This document shows, in pieces, positions 1-7,549 of a stretch of DNA of 64,000 nucleotides; the stretch's first letter is position 1; every line of letters starts with the position of its first letter. The stretch spans positions 1-64,000 of the forward strand of contig NZ_JAKZAM010000009.1 in assembly GCF_022538055.1 (NCBI RefSeq). The letters are read 5' to 3'. Made by a program: the position numbers and the translations under genes. The stretch is from Cognataquiflexum nitidum. GTDB taxonomy: Bacteria > Bacteroidota > Bacteroidia > Cytophagales > Cyclobacteriaceae. The notes below the pieces were generated by a model. That model was not told where the DNA came from. It was given only the letters and a program-made list of their open reading frames with translations, and searched no databases.

Positions 1-4
1 CTCC

Positions 5-81
5 ATTCAACATTCACTAAACGCAATACCGGGGACTGCCAAATGGCACGGAGCAGTACAGCGTTTAGTTAACCGTTGGCG
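5..81 (+). repeat. attC-like imperfect palindrome, upstream edge of the restriction-modification cassette
   Basis: An ATTCAAC box at 5-11 fits the inverse-core consensus RYYYAAC of integron attC sites. Perfect 9-base arms lie at 16-24 (ACTAAACGC) and 61-69 (GCGTTTAGT), with shorter inner pairings at 27-29/56-58 and 37-40/45-48. The outer right box is GTTGGCG at 75-81. The 77-base length falls within the attC range. The right box departs from GTTRRRY at one position. A matching CGCCAAC box starts the second palindrome at 2482, as expected if bases 76-2605 are one cassette. That this is an integron-type site is inference; no integrase gene is in the window. Confidence 0.5.
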
Positions 82-119
82 TGCATGCGAAACAAGAAAT
101 AGAACCACGAGAAAGATGC

Positions 120-127
120 TAACTTTA
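120..127 (+). promoter_or_regulatory. Candidate -7 element upstream of the restriction-modification operon
   Basis: TAACTTTA at 120-127 is one base from the Bacteroidota -7 consensus TAnnTTTG and lies 18 bases before the ATG at 146. No clear -33 TTG stands at the expected distance. The same ten bases (TAACTTTACA) recur just before the HigB-like gene at 2677. Confidence 0.3.
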
Positions 128-145
128 CATTCAAGCAAAGAATAA

Positions 146-865
146 ATGGAAAGATTATCAACGAAGAAATATCAGAAGGATATATCAAATGCGATCCAGC
201 ACTTTTGGAACACACGTGAAGCTCAGTTAAAGGGACAAAAAAGATCTGACCAAGGATCAAGAGGTTCAGTTACTGGTGGAAAACAACTTGATGGATTTAT
301 ACAGATATTGGTTAAAGTATCAAAAGATTTAGGTGTTCCTGAAGAGTGCCTTTATATCAAAGGGAATAACCTACCCGGGTTCTTCAGACCTACCAAGGAC
401 TGGGACTTCTTGATTATCACACCTAATAAACAGCTGATTGCAGTTGTGGAGCTTAAATCTCAATTTGGTTCATTTGGCAATAATTTCAACAACAGAACAG
501 AAGAGGCATTAGGAAGTGCTGTTGATTTATGGACTGCATTTCGAGAAAATGGGTTTCCACAAAAGCAACAACCTTGGGTAGGATATGTATTTCTAGTGGA
601 ACAAACTTCCAAGTCTACCAGCCCAGTTCGATTACAAGAGCCACATTTTAAAGTGAGACCTGAGTTTGAAAACACAAGCTATTTAGATAGATATGCCCTC
701 TTTTGCCAAAAGCTTATGCAGGAGCGTCACTACTCCTCAACAGCAATGATATGGACTGATAGAAATATGAAGTTTGGATACCCGGATGATGATATATCCT
801 TTGACACATTCTTGCTATCTTTCATGGGATTTATTCAAGGTAAGCTAAAAGAATTTGAAAAATGA
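146..865 (+). CDS. PaeR7I/XhoI-type type II restriction endonuclease
   Basis: The 239-residue protein is close in length to R.PaeR7I and R.XhoI (about 245 residues). It has a PD-(D/E)xK-like core: D85/D87 in the segment KDWDFLII, then E102-x-K104 in VVELKSQ. Family members cut CTCGAG, so that is the likely target. CTCGAG occurs at least four times in this window (3241, 5793, 15395, 26367), so the host DNA must be protected by the partner methylase if the enzyme is active. The stop overlaps the methylase start (ATGA, 862-865), giving tight translational coupling. The pair lies between two attC-like palindromes, which suggests acquisition as a cassette. The family call is firm; the exact target sequence is inferred. 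Confidence 0.85.
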   Translation: MERLSTKKYQKDISNAIQHFWNTREAQLKGQKRSDQGSRGSVTGGKQLDGFIQILVKVSKDLGVPEECLYIKGNNLPGFFRPTKDWDFLIITPNKQLIAVVELKSQFGSFGNNFNNRTEEALGSAVDLWTAFRENGFPQKQQPWVGYVFLVEQTSKSTSPVRLQEPHFKVRPEFENTSYLDRYALFCQKLMQERHYSSTAMIWTDRNMKFGYPDDDISFDTFLLSFMGFIQGKLKEFEK

Positions 866-2469
866 TTTACGGAATCAGATCAAATGGAAATAAGCACGGC
901 CTAGTTTTAACAAAACCAATTGTCGTAGAGACAATGTTGGATAGGGTTCTATATACGAAAAATCATGATCTTAGAAACATTAGGGTCATCGAACCTTCTG
1001 CTGGTGATGGTGCTTTTGCTATTAAAATTATTGAACGGCTTTATCATTCATCTTTAAAATTCGACTTTTGTTTTCAAAAAGCCCTTTCAAATCTATTTTT
1101 CTTCGAATTAGATAATGAAATAGGTGTTCTTTTGAAGGAAAGAATCGAATCCGCACTGAATAAATATGCTAGTGTTATTCCCGATAACTTAATACGCATT
1201 GAAGATTTCCTCTTGTCCAAGTCAGATAAGTGTGATTTAATAATAGGCAATCCACCATACGTTAGACATGAAAATATTCCAGAGGAAAAAAAGGAATTAT
1301 ATAGAAGAAAATTTCCCACTTTCAAGCATAGGAGTGACCTTTACATTGGATTTTATGACAAAGGGCTTAGGTTGTTAAAAGAAAACGGTGCACTTTCATT
1401 CATTTGCTCTAATCGTTGGTTAAAAAATCAATACGGTGAAAGTCTCAGGAGCTTGATCCAACTAAACTACTCTCTAGAGGAAATTATTGACTTGGAGGAA
1501 ACATGCCCTTTTGAAGAGGAGGTAATAGCTTACCCCGCAATTACAACAATCCGGAATTCTAAGACAAATACCAAAGCTAATTATTACTTAATTGATGATC
1601 TAGCCAAATTGCGGGATATAAATAAAGACTCTGAGATTACGAGGACTTTAGATATTGCTAACTCAAAAAATTGGTTCTCTTATGTATGGAGTGGTGAAGT
1701 TCACGAAAAGTTCCTGACCACAATTGAAAGCCAGGGATTTAACATAGGAATTGGTGTTGCCACTGGATTAGATAAAGTATTCATAAGAAATGATTTTAAG
1801 TCATTAGTTGAGGAAGAACTTCTGTTACCTATTTTAACCTCAAAAGATTTAAAAAATAACAAACTTAATTGGTCTGGAAATTACATTTTAAACCCTTTTG
1901 ATTGTACAGGGAAACTTATTGACTTAACAAAACATCCCATGGCAAAAGAATATCTTGAATCTCATAGAGAGGTGCTAGAAAGACGTCATGTGGCTAAAAA
2001 GAATCCACAGCATTGGTATAAAACGATTGATCGAATTAAGCCTTCATTGACAAGTCAGTACAAAATTATTCTACCTGATATTTCAGGAAACAATCACATT
2101 TTTATAGATAAGGGCAATTTCTATCCACATCATAACTTGTACTACATTACAGGTAGAGATAAAAACAAACTTGTAATTCTAGCATCTATTTTAACATCCA
2201 AATTCATTAGAAACCAACTTTTAGAGCTAGGAACAACAATGAATGGTGGATACCCACGATGGCAAAGTCAGAACTTGAAGAAGCTCCGAATACCTATGAT
2301 AGATGCCATGCCGAAAGAAACTTCTGATGCACTCATCAAAGCATATCATGATAAGGATTATCGGACTATAAATAAGTTAGTTGCTGAGGACGAGATTGGA
2401 AACTATAGTTTTCAAGTTGGTCAAACAACACTATTCGAACCAAAAGGAGTGGAATATGGTCAAAAATAA
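862..2469 (+). CDS. PaeR7I-type adenine-specific DNA methyltransferase
   Basis: This 535-residue N6-adenine methylase is almost the length of M.PaeR7I (532). The S-adenosylmethionine-binding motif I is VIEPSAGDGAF at about 42-52, and the catalytic motif IV is NPPY at 130-133. The C-terminal half would hold the target-recognition domain. It protects CTCGAG-type sites from the endonuclease encoded immediately upstream, with which it shares an ATGA overlap. Having the endonuclease first and the methylase second in one transcript is unusual for establishment in a new host, because methylation must come first. Some internal methylase promoter or delayed nuclease activity may exist, but none was identified. 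A second attC-like palindrome begins 12 bases after the stop. Confidence 0.85.
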   Translation: MIYGIRSNGNKHGLVLTKPIVVETMLDRVLYTKNHDLRNIRVIEPSAGDGAFAIKIIERLYHSSLKFDFCFQKALSNLFFFELDNEIGVLLKERIESALNKYASVIPDNLIRIEDFLLSKSDKCDLIIGNPPYVRHENIPEEKKELYRRKFPTFKHRSDLYIGFYDKGLRLLKENGALSFICSNRWLKNQYGESLRSLIQLNYSLEEIIDLEETCPFEEEVIAYPAITTIRNSKTNTKANYYLIDDLAKLRDINKDSEITRTLDIANSKNWFSYVWSGEVHEKFLTTIESQGFNIGIGVATGLDKVFIRNDFKSLVEEELLLPILTSKDLKNNKLNWSGNYILNPFDCTGKLIDLTKHPMAKEYLESHREVLERRHVAKKNPQHWYKTIDRIKPSLTSQYKIILPDISGNNHIFIDKGNFYPHHNLYYITGRDKNKLVILASILTSKFIRNQLLELGTTMNGGYPRWQSQNLKKLRIPMIDAMPKETSDALIKAYHDKDYRTINKLVAEDEIGNYSFQVGQTTLFEPKGVEYGQK

Positions 2470-2481
2470 AAAAGCACGACA

Positions 2482-2611
2482 CGCCAACATTGTATAAGCG
2501 TAATGCGGGCTGAACAGCAAAATTGAACTTATTTGCTCCTAAGAGACTATAGGGTGGTCAGATAATTATTCGCCCCAAAACCCGCACAACGCTTATACTT
2601 GACCGTTATGC
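2482..2611 (+). repeat. attC-like imperfect palindrome, downstream edge of the restriction-modification cassette
   Basis: The left outer box CGCCAAC (2482-2488) is the exact reverse complement of GTTGGCG at 75-81. In an integron cassette these two boxes come from the same cassette. Perfect 9-base arms are at 2492-2500 and 2590-2598, extended by 6-base arms at 2504-2509 (TGCGGG) and 2581-2586 (CCCGCA) across a 3-base internal bulge. The right box is GTTATGC at 2605-2611. The intervening 71 bases would form the variable end. No box complementary to GTTATGC was found directly downstream, so this may be the end of an array. Confidence 0.55.
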
Positions 2612-2688
2612 TACACTTTAGAAAAACCACCTAAGCATTTTTCTCTTTTAAATAACTTCCATGTTCCATTATTCGTTAACTTTACAGC

Positions 2689-3054
2689 ATGGAGAAAAAA
2701 AGAACACTGATTTTCTTTAAGGATTATTTTAATGACTTTTTTGACAAGCTTCCTGAAAAGGTGAAAGGCAAGATTGATGAAGTGCTTTATATGATTATGG
2801 TTCTTGAGAGAATTCCGGCAAAGTTTTTCTCACATATGACCGCTAATGATGGACTCTATGAAATCAGGATAGAATATAGCAGCAATATCTACAGGATATT
2901 TTGCTGTTTTGATGAAGGTAATTTGGTACTGTTGTTCAATGGCTTCCAGAAGAAGTCTCAAAAGACCCCTCAGAAGGAAATTGACAAAGCATTGAAAATC
3001 AAAGCCGAGTATTTTGAAGAAAAGAATAAACAAAAGAAAAATGGAAAAAATTAG
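2689..3054 (+). CDS. RelE/HigB-family toxin (Gp49-like)
   Basis: The 121-residue basic protein has the compact RelE-fold pattern: LPEKVKGKIDEVLYMI, then GLYEIRIEYSSNIYRIFCCF, then LVLLFNGFQKKSQKTP. This is typical of the HigB/Gp49 family (PF05973), which are ribosome-dependent mRNA interferases. The toxin gene precedes its antitoxin, which is the HigBA order rather than the usual antitoxin-first order. Its end overlaps the antitoxin start by 14 bases. It lies right after the second attC-like site, a position where toxin-antitoxin modules often occur in integron arrays. Confidence 0.8.
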   Translation: MEKKRTLIFFKDYFNDFFDKLPEKVKGKIDEVLYMIMVLERIPAKFFSHMTANDGLYEIRIEYSSNIYRIFCCFDEGNLVLLFNGFQKKSQKTPQKEIDKALKIKAEYFEEKNKQKKNGKN

Positions 3055-3340
3055 CTCAGTTACAACATTTGAACAACACCTTGAAAAAAGGTACGGTCAT
3101 GCTGGAGAAGAAAAAAGAATGGCTTTTGAAGCGAAAGCCAAAGCTTTTGCTATTGGTGAACTTATCAAAGAAGAGCGAAGACTTTCAAAAATGACTCAAG
3201 AACAACTCGCTACTAAAACAGGGACTAAAAAAAGCTTTATCTCGAGGATTGAGAATGGAAAAAGTGATATTCAACTTTCAACCCTTTATCGAATATTAGA
3301 ATTAGGATTAGGTAAAAAAGTCTCATTCACGATAGAATAA
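3041..3340 (+). CDS. XRE-family antitoxin (HigA-like)
   Basis: The 99-residue protein has a helix-turn-helix of the XRE type (TQEQLATKTGTKKSFISRIE, about residues 47-66) in its C-terminal half. The ATG at 3041 gives MEKISSVTTFEQHL, a typical start for the HigA partner of Gp49-like toxins; an upstream in-frame ATG at 3014 would only add nine basic residues. It should neutralise the toxin encoded at 2689 and repress the shared promoter. The 14-base overlap with the toxin gene implies coupled translation. Confidence 0.8.
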   Translation: MEKISSVTTFEQHLEKRYGHAGEEKRMAFEAKAKAFAIGELIKEERRLSKMTQEQLATKTGTKKSFISRIENGKSDIQLSTLYRILELGLGKKVSFTIE

Positions 3341-3530
3341 AAGCGAAACACAAGATCACCTTGGATACACCGTGCGATTCATAGTAAATTGAAAGTTTAG
3401 TATCTTTAAGAAGTTAGGAGTATGCTTGAGGGATTCGACTCAATCTCAGCCTAGAAGAATATGGGTTGCGACTAGCAGTAGATTTCATTTCCACCTTTCT
3501 ATCCTCACAAAATTGTAATTGATTCATATA

Positions 3531-3548
3531 TGGTGTAATTTTACACCA
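3531..3548. promoter_or_regulatory. Operator dyad upstream of parDE
   Basis: TGGTGTAA (3531-3538) and TTACACCA (3541-3548) form perfect 8-base arms around TT. The dyad ends 13 bases before the ParD-like ATG. ParD proteins are ribbon-helix-helix repressors that bind such dyads, so autoregulation of parDE is the likely role. Confidence 0.55.
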
Positions 3549-3561
3549 AAAAAATAAAGCT

Positions 3562-3801
3562 ATGGCAAGACAAAGTATATCTTTTTCGAAACCAAATGAT
3601 GAATGGTTAAAATCCCAAATTGAAAACGAGGAATATTCAAGCAAAAGTGAACTTGTCAATGATTTGGTCAGACAGGCGAGAAAACAGCAGGCCACTATTG
3701 ACTGGCTTAGGGCAAAGCTAGAAAAATCCGAAATGGATGGATTTACTACCGATTCCAAAGAGATGATTTTAAAAGAGTCAAAGAGCAAACTCAGTGGCTG
3801 A
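3562..3801 (+). CDS. ParD-family antitoxin
   Basis: A 79-residue protein whose N-terminus (RQSISFSKPNDEWLKSQI, then SSKSELVNDLVRQARKQQ) fits the ribbon-helix-helix fold of ParD. The C-terminal tail is charged and probably unfolded until it wraps the toxin. Its stop codon overlaps the toxin start by 8 bases. The dyad at 3531-3548 is a plausible binding site for it. Confidence 0.8.
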   Translation: MARQSISFSKPNDEWLKSQIENEEYSSKSELVNDLVRQARKQQATIDWLRAKLEKSEMDGFTTDSKEMILKESKSKLSG

Positions 3802-4081
3802 TTATAGACTAAGTAATGCAGCCAAAGAGGACTTGATTCGCATTCATCATTATGGAGCTGGAAGGTTTGGTGTTATCCAGGCTGACAAATACTTCAACGC
3901 ATTTTTTGATTATTTTGAAATGATTGCCGAAATACCCTATTCATTCGAATCTGTAGATTATATAAGAAAAGGTTATAGAAGATGTCCCTGTGGCTCTGAT
4001 ACCATATACTTTAGAATCACAGACAATGTCGTTGAGATTATGGCAATAGTTGGAATGCAGGATTTGAATAATCTACTCTAA
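3794..4081 (+). CDS. ParE/RelE-family toxin
   Basis: A 95-residue protein of the ParE branch of the RelE superfamily. It opens with YRLSNAAKEDLIRIHHYG and ends with DTIYFRITDNVVEIMAIVG, the usual beta-strand core. ParE toxins poison DNA gyrase, though individual family members vary. The start is GTG at 3794, inside the last codons of the ParD-like gene, which implies translational coupling. Confidence 0.8.
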   Translation: MADYRLSNAAKEDLIRIHHYGAGRFGVIQADKYFNAFFDYFEMIAEIPYSFESVDYIRKGYRRCPCGSDTIYFRITDNVVEIMAIVGMQDLNNLL

Positions 4082-4093
4082 TTCATAATCACG

Positions 4094-4690
4094 ATGGAAA
4101 AAGATATAGAAACTTTTTATCCCAAAAGCCGGCAGGAGTGGAGGGATTGGCTACAGGAACACCATGATAAAAAGCAATCCATTTGGATTATTTACTACAA
4201 AAAGAAATCAAATGCTCCGACTGTCGCCTACTCGGATGCAGTGGATGAAGCGCTTTGTTTTGGTTGGATTGACAGCAAGCAAATGCCTATTGACGCTGAG
4301 AAATTCATGCAGTTTTTTAGCAGACGGAAACCCAACTCTGTCTGGTCAAGGATCAACAAAGAAAAAATTGATCGGTTGATTTCCCAAGGACTGATGACCG
4401 AAGCCGGTTACCGGACCATTGAAATAGCAAAGCAAAATGGTTCTTGGACGATTTTGGATGGTGCCGAAGCCTTGCTTATTCCTGAGGATCTGGAGTCGGA
4501 ATTCCAGAAAGTGCCTCAAGCCAAAGATTACTTTTTAGGATTAAGCAGGTCAGACAAACGCAATATCCTGCAATGGCTTGCCTTGGCCAAAAGGCCGGAA
4601 ACCCGGCAAAACCGCATCACCGAGATAGTGGAACTTGCTGCCCAAAAACTTAAACCCAAGCAATTTCGCGGACCGAAAAAAGAGGGTTAG
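4094..4690 (+). CDS. YdeI/OmpD-associated (OmdA) family protein
   Basis: The 198-residue protein matches the YdeI/OmdA family: an N-terminal DUF1801-like part (SRQEWRDWLQEHHDKKQSIW, CFGWIDSKQ) and a C-terminal basic segment (RKPNSVWSRINKEKIDRLI; NRITEIVELAAQKLKPK). Family members are linked to resistance to antimicrobial peptides, but the mechanism is not settled. The gene starts 12 bases after the ParE-like gene. Its last ~100 bases are repeated at 6557-6661, beyond the hip module. Confidence 0.75.
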   Translation: MEKDIETFYPKSRQEWRDWLQEHHDKKQSIWIIYYKKKSNAPTVAYSDAVDEALCFGWIDSKQMPIDAEKFMQFFSRRKPNSVWSRINKEKIDRLISQGLMTEAGYRTIEIAKQNGSWTILDGAEALLIPEDLESEFQKVPQAKDYFLGLSRSDKRNILQWLALAKRPETRQNRITEIVELAAQKLKPKQFRGPKKEG

Positions 4691-4764
4691 TGGAATATGG
4701 ACTTTTTTGAGGTAAAAACTGAAGTATTGGATATTCGCTTCATTGCCAGTTACCCAATAATCTA

Positions 4765-4805
4765 CTTCAGTCGGGACGGAAGACCGAAGTCGGAAGACCG
4801 ATGTT
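4765..4805 (+). repeat. Dispersed ~40-base intergenic repeat, copy 1
   Basis: CTTCAGTCGGGACGGAAGAC and the following 21 bases recur in inverted orientation at 48680-48718 with a few mismatches and one single-base gap. The core includes the tandem GGAAGACCG. Both copies are intergenic, just after a gene's stop codon. No coding function is seen. Confidence 0.6.
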
Positions 4806-4901
4806 CCGGACACCTCAGTCTCCAACATTTAATTACTTTGAATTAACGCTTTCACTGGCATCATTCCGAACATGCATGAAACAGAGATTTCAGATTCCTT
4901 G

Positions 4902-4967
4902 AAATTATATCTAATTGCATATAATTTCAATAAAATCTTATAAATTATATCTTATTGCATATAATTT
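4902..4967. promoter_or_regulatory. Two identical tandem operator palindromes upstream of hipB
   Basis: AAATTATAT and ATATAATTT form perfect 9-base arms at 4902-4910/4919-4927, and again at 4942-4950/4959-4967. The two sites repeat at an exact 40-base spacing, and the 8-base centres differ at one position (CTAATTGC and CTTATTGC). The second site lies just upstream of the -7 element at 4980 and covers the -33 region. Binding by the HipB-like protein and repression of the operon is the natural inference. Confidence 0.65.
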
Positions 4968-4979
4968 GATAAAATTATC

Positions 4980-4987
4980 TATTTTTG
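4980..4987 (+). promoter_or_regulatory. -7 element of the hipBST promoter
   Basis: TATTTTTG at 4980-4987 fits TAnnTTTG. A TTG lies at 4955-4957, slightly further away than the usual 19-21 bases. Transcription would begin near 4993, after the ATG at 4989. That favours the ATG at 5007 as the real hipB start. Confidence 0.5.
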
Positions 4988-5006
4988 TATGCAAATACAT
5001 ATAGAA

Positions 5007-5210
5007 ATGAACTCAATTTCCGAATTTGTCAAAAGTAGACGAAAACTTTCCAAGCTTACGCAGGAGGAATTGGCTATGAAATCCGGTGTTGCCTTGACTG
5101 TCATCAGAAAGATCGAGCAAGGAAAAGACAATCTTAGCATGTCCAAAGTAAATCAGGTCTTGCAGATGTTTGGTCATGTATTGGGTCCTGTTAATGAGAA
5201 ATTACCATGA
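5007..5210 (+). CDS. hipB: HipB-like XRE-family antitoxin/repressor
   Basis: The 67-residue protein is a bare XRE helix-turn-helix (SEFVKSRRKLSKLTQEELAM, then SGVALTVIRKIEQGK), as in HipB. The ATG at 5007 was preferred to that at 4989 because the promoter's -7 element ends at 4987. It overlaps the next gene by ATGA. It should bind the two tandem palindromes at 4902-4967 and take part in the HipB-HipS-HipT complex. Confidence 0.8.
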   Translation: MNSISEFVKSRRKLSKLTQEELAMKSGVALTVIRKIEQGKDNLSMSKVNQVLQMFGHVLGPVNEKLP

Positions 5211-5578
5211 GACAGGCCTTAATCAAATACAATAATATTCAGGCTGGAGTACTTAGGGAATTGGATACGGGAGAATATGAGTTTGTATATGACGAACGAT
5301 ATATTCAAAGCCATCCTGATAGGTTCATCACCTTCAAAATGCCTGTGAGTACCAGACCTTATCAAAGCAAGAGGTTATTTCCTTTTTTCGATGGTTTGAT
5401 TCCGGAAGGATGGCTATTGAGCATTGCGACAGAAAGTTGGAAAATCAATAAAAACGACCGTATGGGTTTGCTTTTGGCATGTTGTCAAAATACAGTTGGA
5501 GCTGTGAGTGTTCACCCTATGCCTGAAAATCAAGATGTCGAAGTGTTTTTATTGCTACAGGGAATTGGAGGCAAATGA
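5207..5578 (+). CDS. hipS: HipS-like protein (HipA N-terminal subdomain as a separate chain)
   Basis: The 123-residue protein corresponds to the N-subdomain-1 of HipA (couple_hipA): GVLRELDTGEYEFVYDERY, FPFFDGLIPEGWLL and NDRMGLLLACCQNTVGAV. It is encoded apart from the kinase, as in the tripartite HipBST systems described in enteropathogenic E. coli. There the small HipS chain, not HipB, is the main neutraliser of the HipT kinase. The final ~17 residues overlap the start of hipT by 44 bases in another frame. A frameshifted classical hipA is the alternative, but hipT has its own in-frame ATG and an intact zinc-ribbon-like start. Confidence 0.75.
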   Translation: MRQALIKYNNIQAGVLRELDTGEYEFVYDERYIQSHPDRFITFKMPVSTRPYQSKRLFPFFDGLIPEGWLLSIATESWKINKNDRMGLLLACCQNTVGAVSVHPMPENQDVEVFLLLQGIGGK

Positions 5579-6479
5579 TATCGGGGATTATCATCCTAAA
5601 TGTATCAAAGCTTTTTACGGAACAAAATCTGCACCGGCCTTGCCTTATAGTTTTGAGGAAATAGAACAATTGGCAAAGGATGCGGTGGAATTGTCAGTGA
5701 CGGTTCCCGGAGTACAACCTAAACTATCTCTTGGGTGGGTAAAAAACACGTTGGCAAATGGTTTCCTTGGCCGCTTGACCATCATGGATGCCCTCGAGGG
5801 ATCCTATATTTTGAAACCACAAAATATCCAATATGAACAGATGCCTGAAAATGAACATTTGTCCATGAAATTGGCAGAACTTTTCAAAATCGATGTTGTT
5901 CCATCCAATATGATTCGGTTAGCTTCTGGTGAATTGTGCTACATCACCAAACGCATCGACCGAAAAGAGGACACCAAAATCCATATGATTGACTTTTTGC
6001 AAATCATGGAGTTGGAGGACAAGTATATGGGAACCATGGAGAATCTTGGCAAAACAATTGGAGAATTATCTGCTAATACTTTGATGGATAAACTCCGCTT
6101 TTTTGAACTGACGGTTTTCAACTTTGTCATTGGAAATAATGACATGCATTTAAAAAATTTTTCGATGCTTTTCACAGATATAGGATGGGTGTTGTCACCG
6201 GCTTATGATCTTTTCAATGTAAAAATCATCCTTCCAAAAGGTCACGAAGATATCGCCTTGCTCATGGGAGGGAAAAAAAGAAATTTCAATAAAGGGTATT
6301 TCGACCGTTTTGGGGCAGGTCTTAATTTGAATGAAAAACAAATCCAAGCTGTATATAAAAGATTGGGAAATTGGTTTCCAGGAGCACTCCAACTTATTGA
6401 GAATTCCTTTTTGACAGACAGTAATAAAACAAAATACAAAGTACTGGTTGAGGAGAGGGTAAATTTGATAAGTCATTGA
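5535..6479 (+). CDS. hipT: HipT-like serine/threonine kinase toxin
   Basis: This 314-residue HipA-family kinase lacks the N-subdomain supplied by the upstream HipS-like chain. It begins with a putative zinc-binding knot (C4, C7, H20, C23). The Gly-rich loop is SVTVPGVQPKLSL, with S54-V55-T56 at the place of the autophosphorylated Ser-Ile-Ser motif of E. coli HipT. Catalytic residues are D203 in NNDMHLKNFS and D225 in SPAYDLFN. HipA and HipT kinases inactivate aminoacyl-tRNA synthetases by phosphorylation; the target here is unknown. The ATG at 5535 was chosen because it places the CxxC at the very start, as in relatives. Confidence 0.75.
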   Translation: MSKCFYCYRELEANDIGDYHPKCIKAFYGTKSAPALPYSFEEIEQLAKDAVELSVTVPGVQPKLSLGWVKNTLANGFLGRLTIMDALEGSYILKPQNIQYEQMPENEHLSMKLAELFKIDVVPSNMIRLASGELCYITKRIDRKEDTKIHMIDFLQIMELEDKYMGTMENLGKTIGELSANTLMDKLRFFELTVFNFVIGNNDMHLKNFSMLFTDIGWVLSPAYDLFNVKIILPKGHEDIALLMGGKKRNFNKGYFDRFGAGLNLNEKQIQAVYKRLGNWFPGALQLIENSFLTDSNKTKYKVLVEERVNLISH

Positions 6480-6556
6480 TCCAATTAGGACTCCTGATTT
6501 TACACTCGATCCCGGGATTTTTGAAAAATATTGACCCCTGATAAGCAGAAGAATTC

Positions 6557-6661
6557 CAAAAAAGACCTGAAACCCGGCAAAACCGCATCACCGAGATAGT
6601 GGGACTTGCTGCCCAAAACCTTAAACCCAAGCAATTTCGCGGACCGAAAAAAGAAAGCTAA
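6557..6661 (+). pseudogene. Duplicated 3' fragment of a YdeI-family gene
   Basis: Bases 6569-6655 repeat 4598-4685 almost exactly, and the reading frame stays open to a TAA at 6659-6661. The encoded tail differs from the intact gene at three or four residues (for example Glu to Gly, Lys to Asn). There is no upstream part of the gene, so it is a remnant. It sits just after hipT, making the hip module flanked by two copies of this segment. Confidence 0.75.
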
Positions 6662-6737
6662 CTCGTCTTGATGGCGATAAGACTATTCAGAAAAAGGCAA
6701 CTCAAAGTTTTTTACCTGCTTTTTCATAGCCGGCACT

Positions 6738-7238
6738 TCACATTTCCAGCACTTCCAAAAAGTATTTTTTAAGCTCTTTTTCTTCTTCGATATCAACTTT
6801 ACCGTCTTCCATCACTCTTGACAACAAAGCATACATTTCTTTGAATGGGGACAAGCCGAGCACCGTGTTATTTTCCTCCAGCCACTTTTTGAGGACAGTG
6901 ACTTCATACTTATTGATCTCCGCATCGGCTAATATTCCATAACAGATTCCCTGAAGAAAATGAATTTTGGCTTCTTTACTTTCAGAGACGCTAAGCTCAG
7001 ATTCATACTTTTTGAGAATAGATTTCAGTTCCATGATTTCTTCAGCTGTCATCATCCCACCATCCAAAATCGCTTTGACTTCAGTAAAGAATTCTTTGAA
7101 AGGAGATTCTTCGCAAAGGCCCTGATGGGCTTGGCACCAAAGTTTCATTTCGGTGAATTCGCCTCTGGTGATTCTCCCGTCGCTGCTGATACCATGAATG
7201 ATTCCTTTGAGGTGATTGAATGGTTTTTGGGTTTTCAT
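6738..7238 (-). CDS. TerB-like two-repeat helical protein
   Basis: The 166-residue protein holds two related halves, each with a loop of EF-hand or TerB appearance: HLKGIIHGISSDGRITRGEF near residue 9 and FLQGICYGILADAEINKYEV near residue 93. Each is followed by a W/L-rich helix and an SPFKE motif. Similar repeats accompany BRCT domains in other bacteria. No signal peptide or membrane segment is present. The function is unknown. It points away from the neighbouring toxin-antitoxin modules. Confidence 0.55.
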   Translation of the reverse strand: MKTQKPFNHLKGIIHGISSDGRITRGEFTEMKLWCQAHQGLCEESPFKEFFTEVKAILDGGMMTAEEIMELKSILKKYESELSVSESKEAKIHFLQGICYGILADAEINKYEVTVLKKWLEENNTVLGLSPFKEMYALLSRVMEDGKVDIEEEKELKKYFLEVLEM

Positions 7239-7501
7239 ATTCCGGTTTTTAAAAGTTACTCTTCTAAAGTAAGGATTGTTGTCTTTAGGTGTATATCAAG
7301 TGTAGGGAATTTTAACGGAATTGTAGAGAAGATATCTTGATTGCTATGGTTTTACAAGGATGAAAGAAAAAAATGCAGTGGATTTTGATCTTTGCAGAAA
7401 GTATCATGGAGTCTCTCTCAGAAATAAACTCCAGAAATATGGGATTTTGATTTCGGGAGTTTTGTGAAAAGAGAATGGTGTATGGAGGAAATTAGAAGTT
7501 T

Positions 7502-7536
7502 AAATTCTCAATTCGCGAATCGCGAATTGAGAATTT
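7502..7536. promoter_or_regulatory. 35-bp near-perfect palindrome, probable operator
   Basis: Arms of 17 bases (7502-7518 and 7520-7536) flank one central base with no mismatch. Each arm contains TCGCGA. It ends five bases before a -7 element and covers the -33 region, so an operator for the winged-helix protein downstream is likely. The trailing T-run (7534-7540) would also fit a terminator, but no plus-strand gene ends nearby. Confidence 0.6.
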
Positions 7537-7541
7537 TTTTC

Positions 7542-7549
7542 TAGATTTG
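7542..7549 (+). promoter_or_regulatory. -7 element of the winged-helix/nucleotidyltransferase operon
   Basis: TAGATTTG matches TAnnTTTG exactly and lies 17 bases before the ATG at 7567. Confidence 0.5.

Noticed and set aside
3341..3530. Gap between HigA and ParD searched for another small gene
   Set aside because: No frame with a plausible start or family motif was seen.
7502..7540. 35-bp palindrome with T-run considered as a terminator
   Set aside because: No plus-strand gene ends upstream, and it sits directly on the promoter of the next operon.
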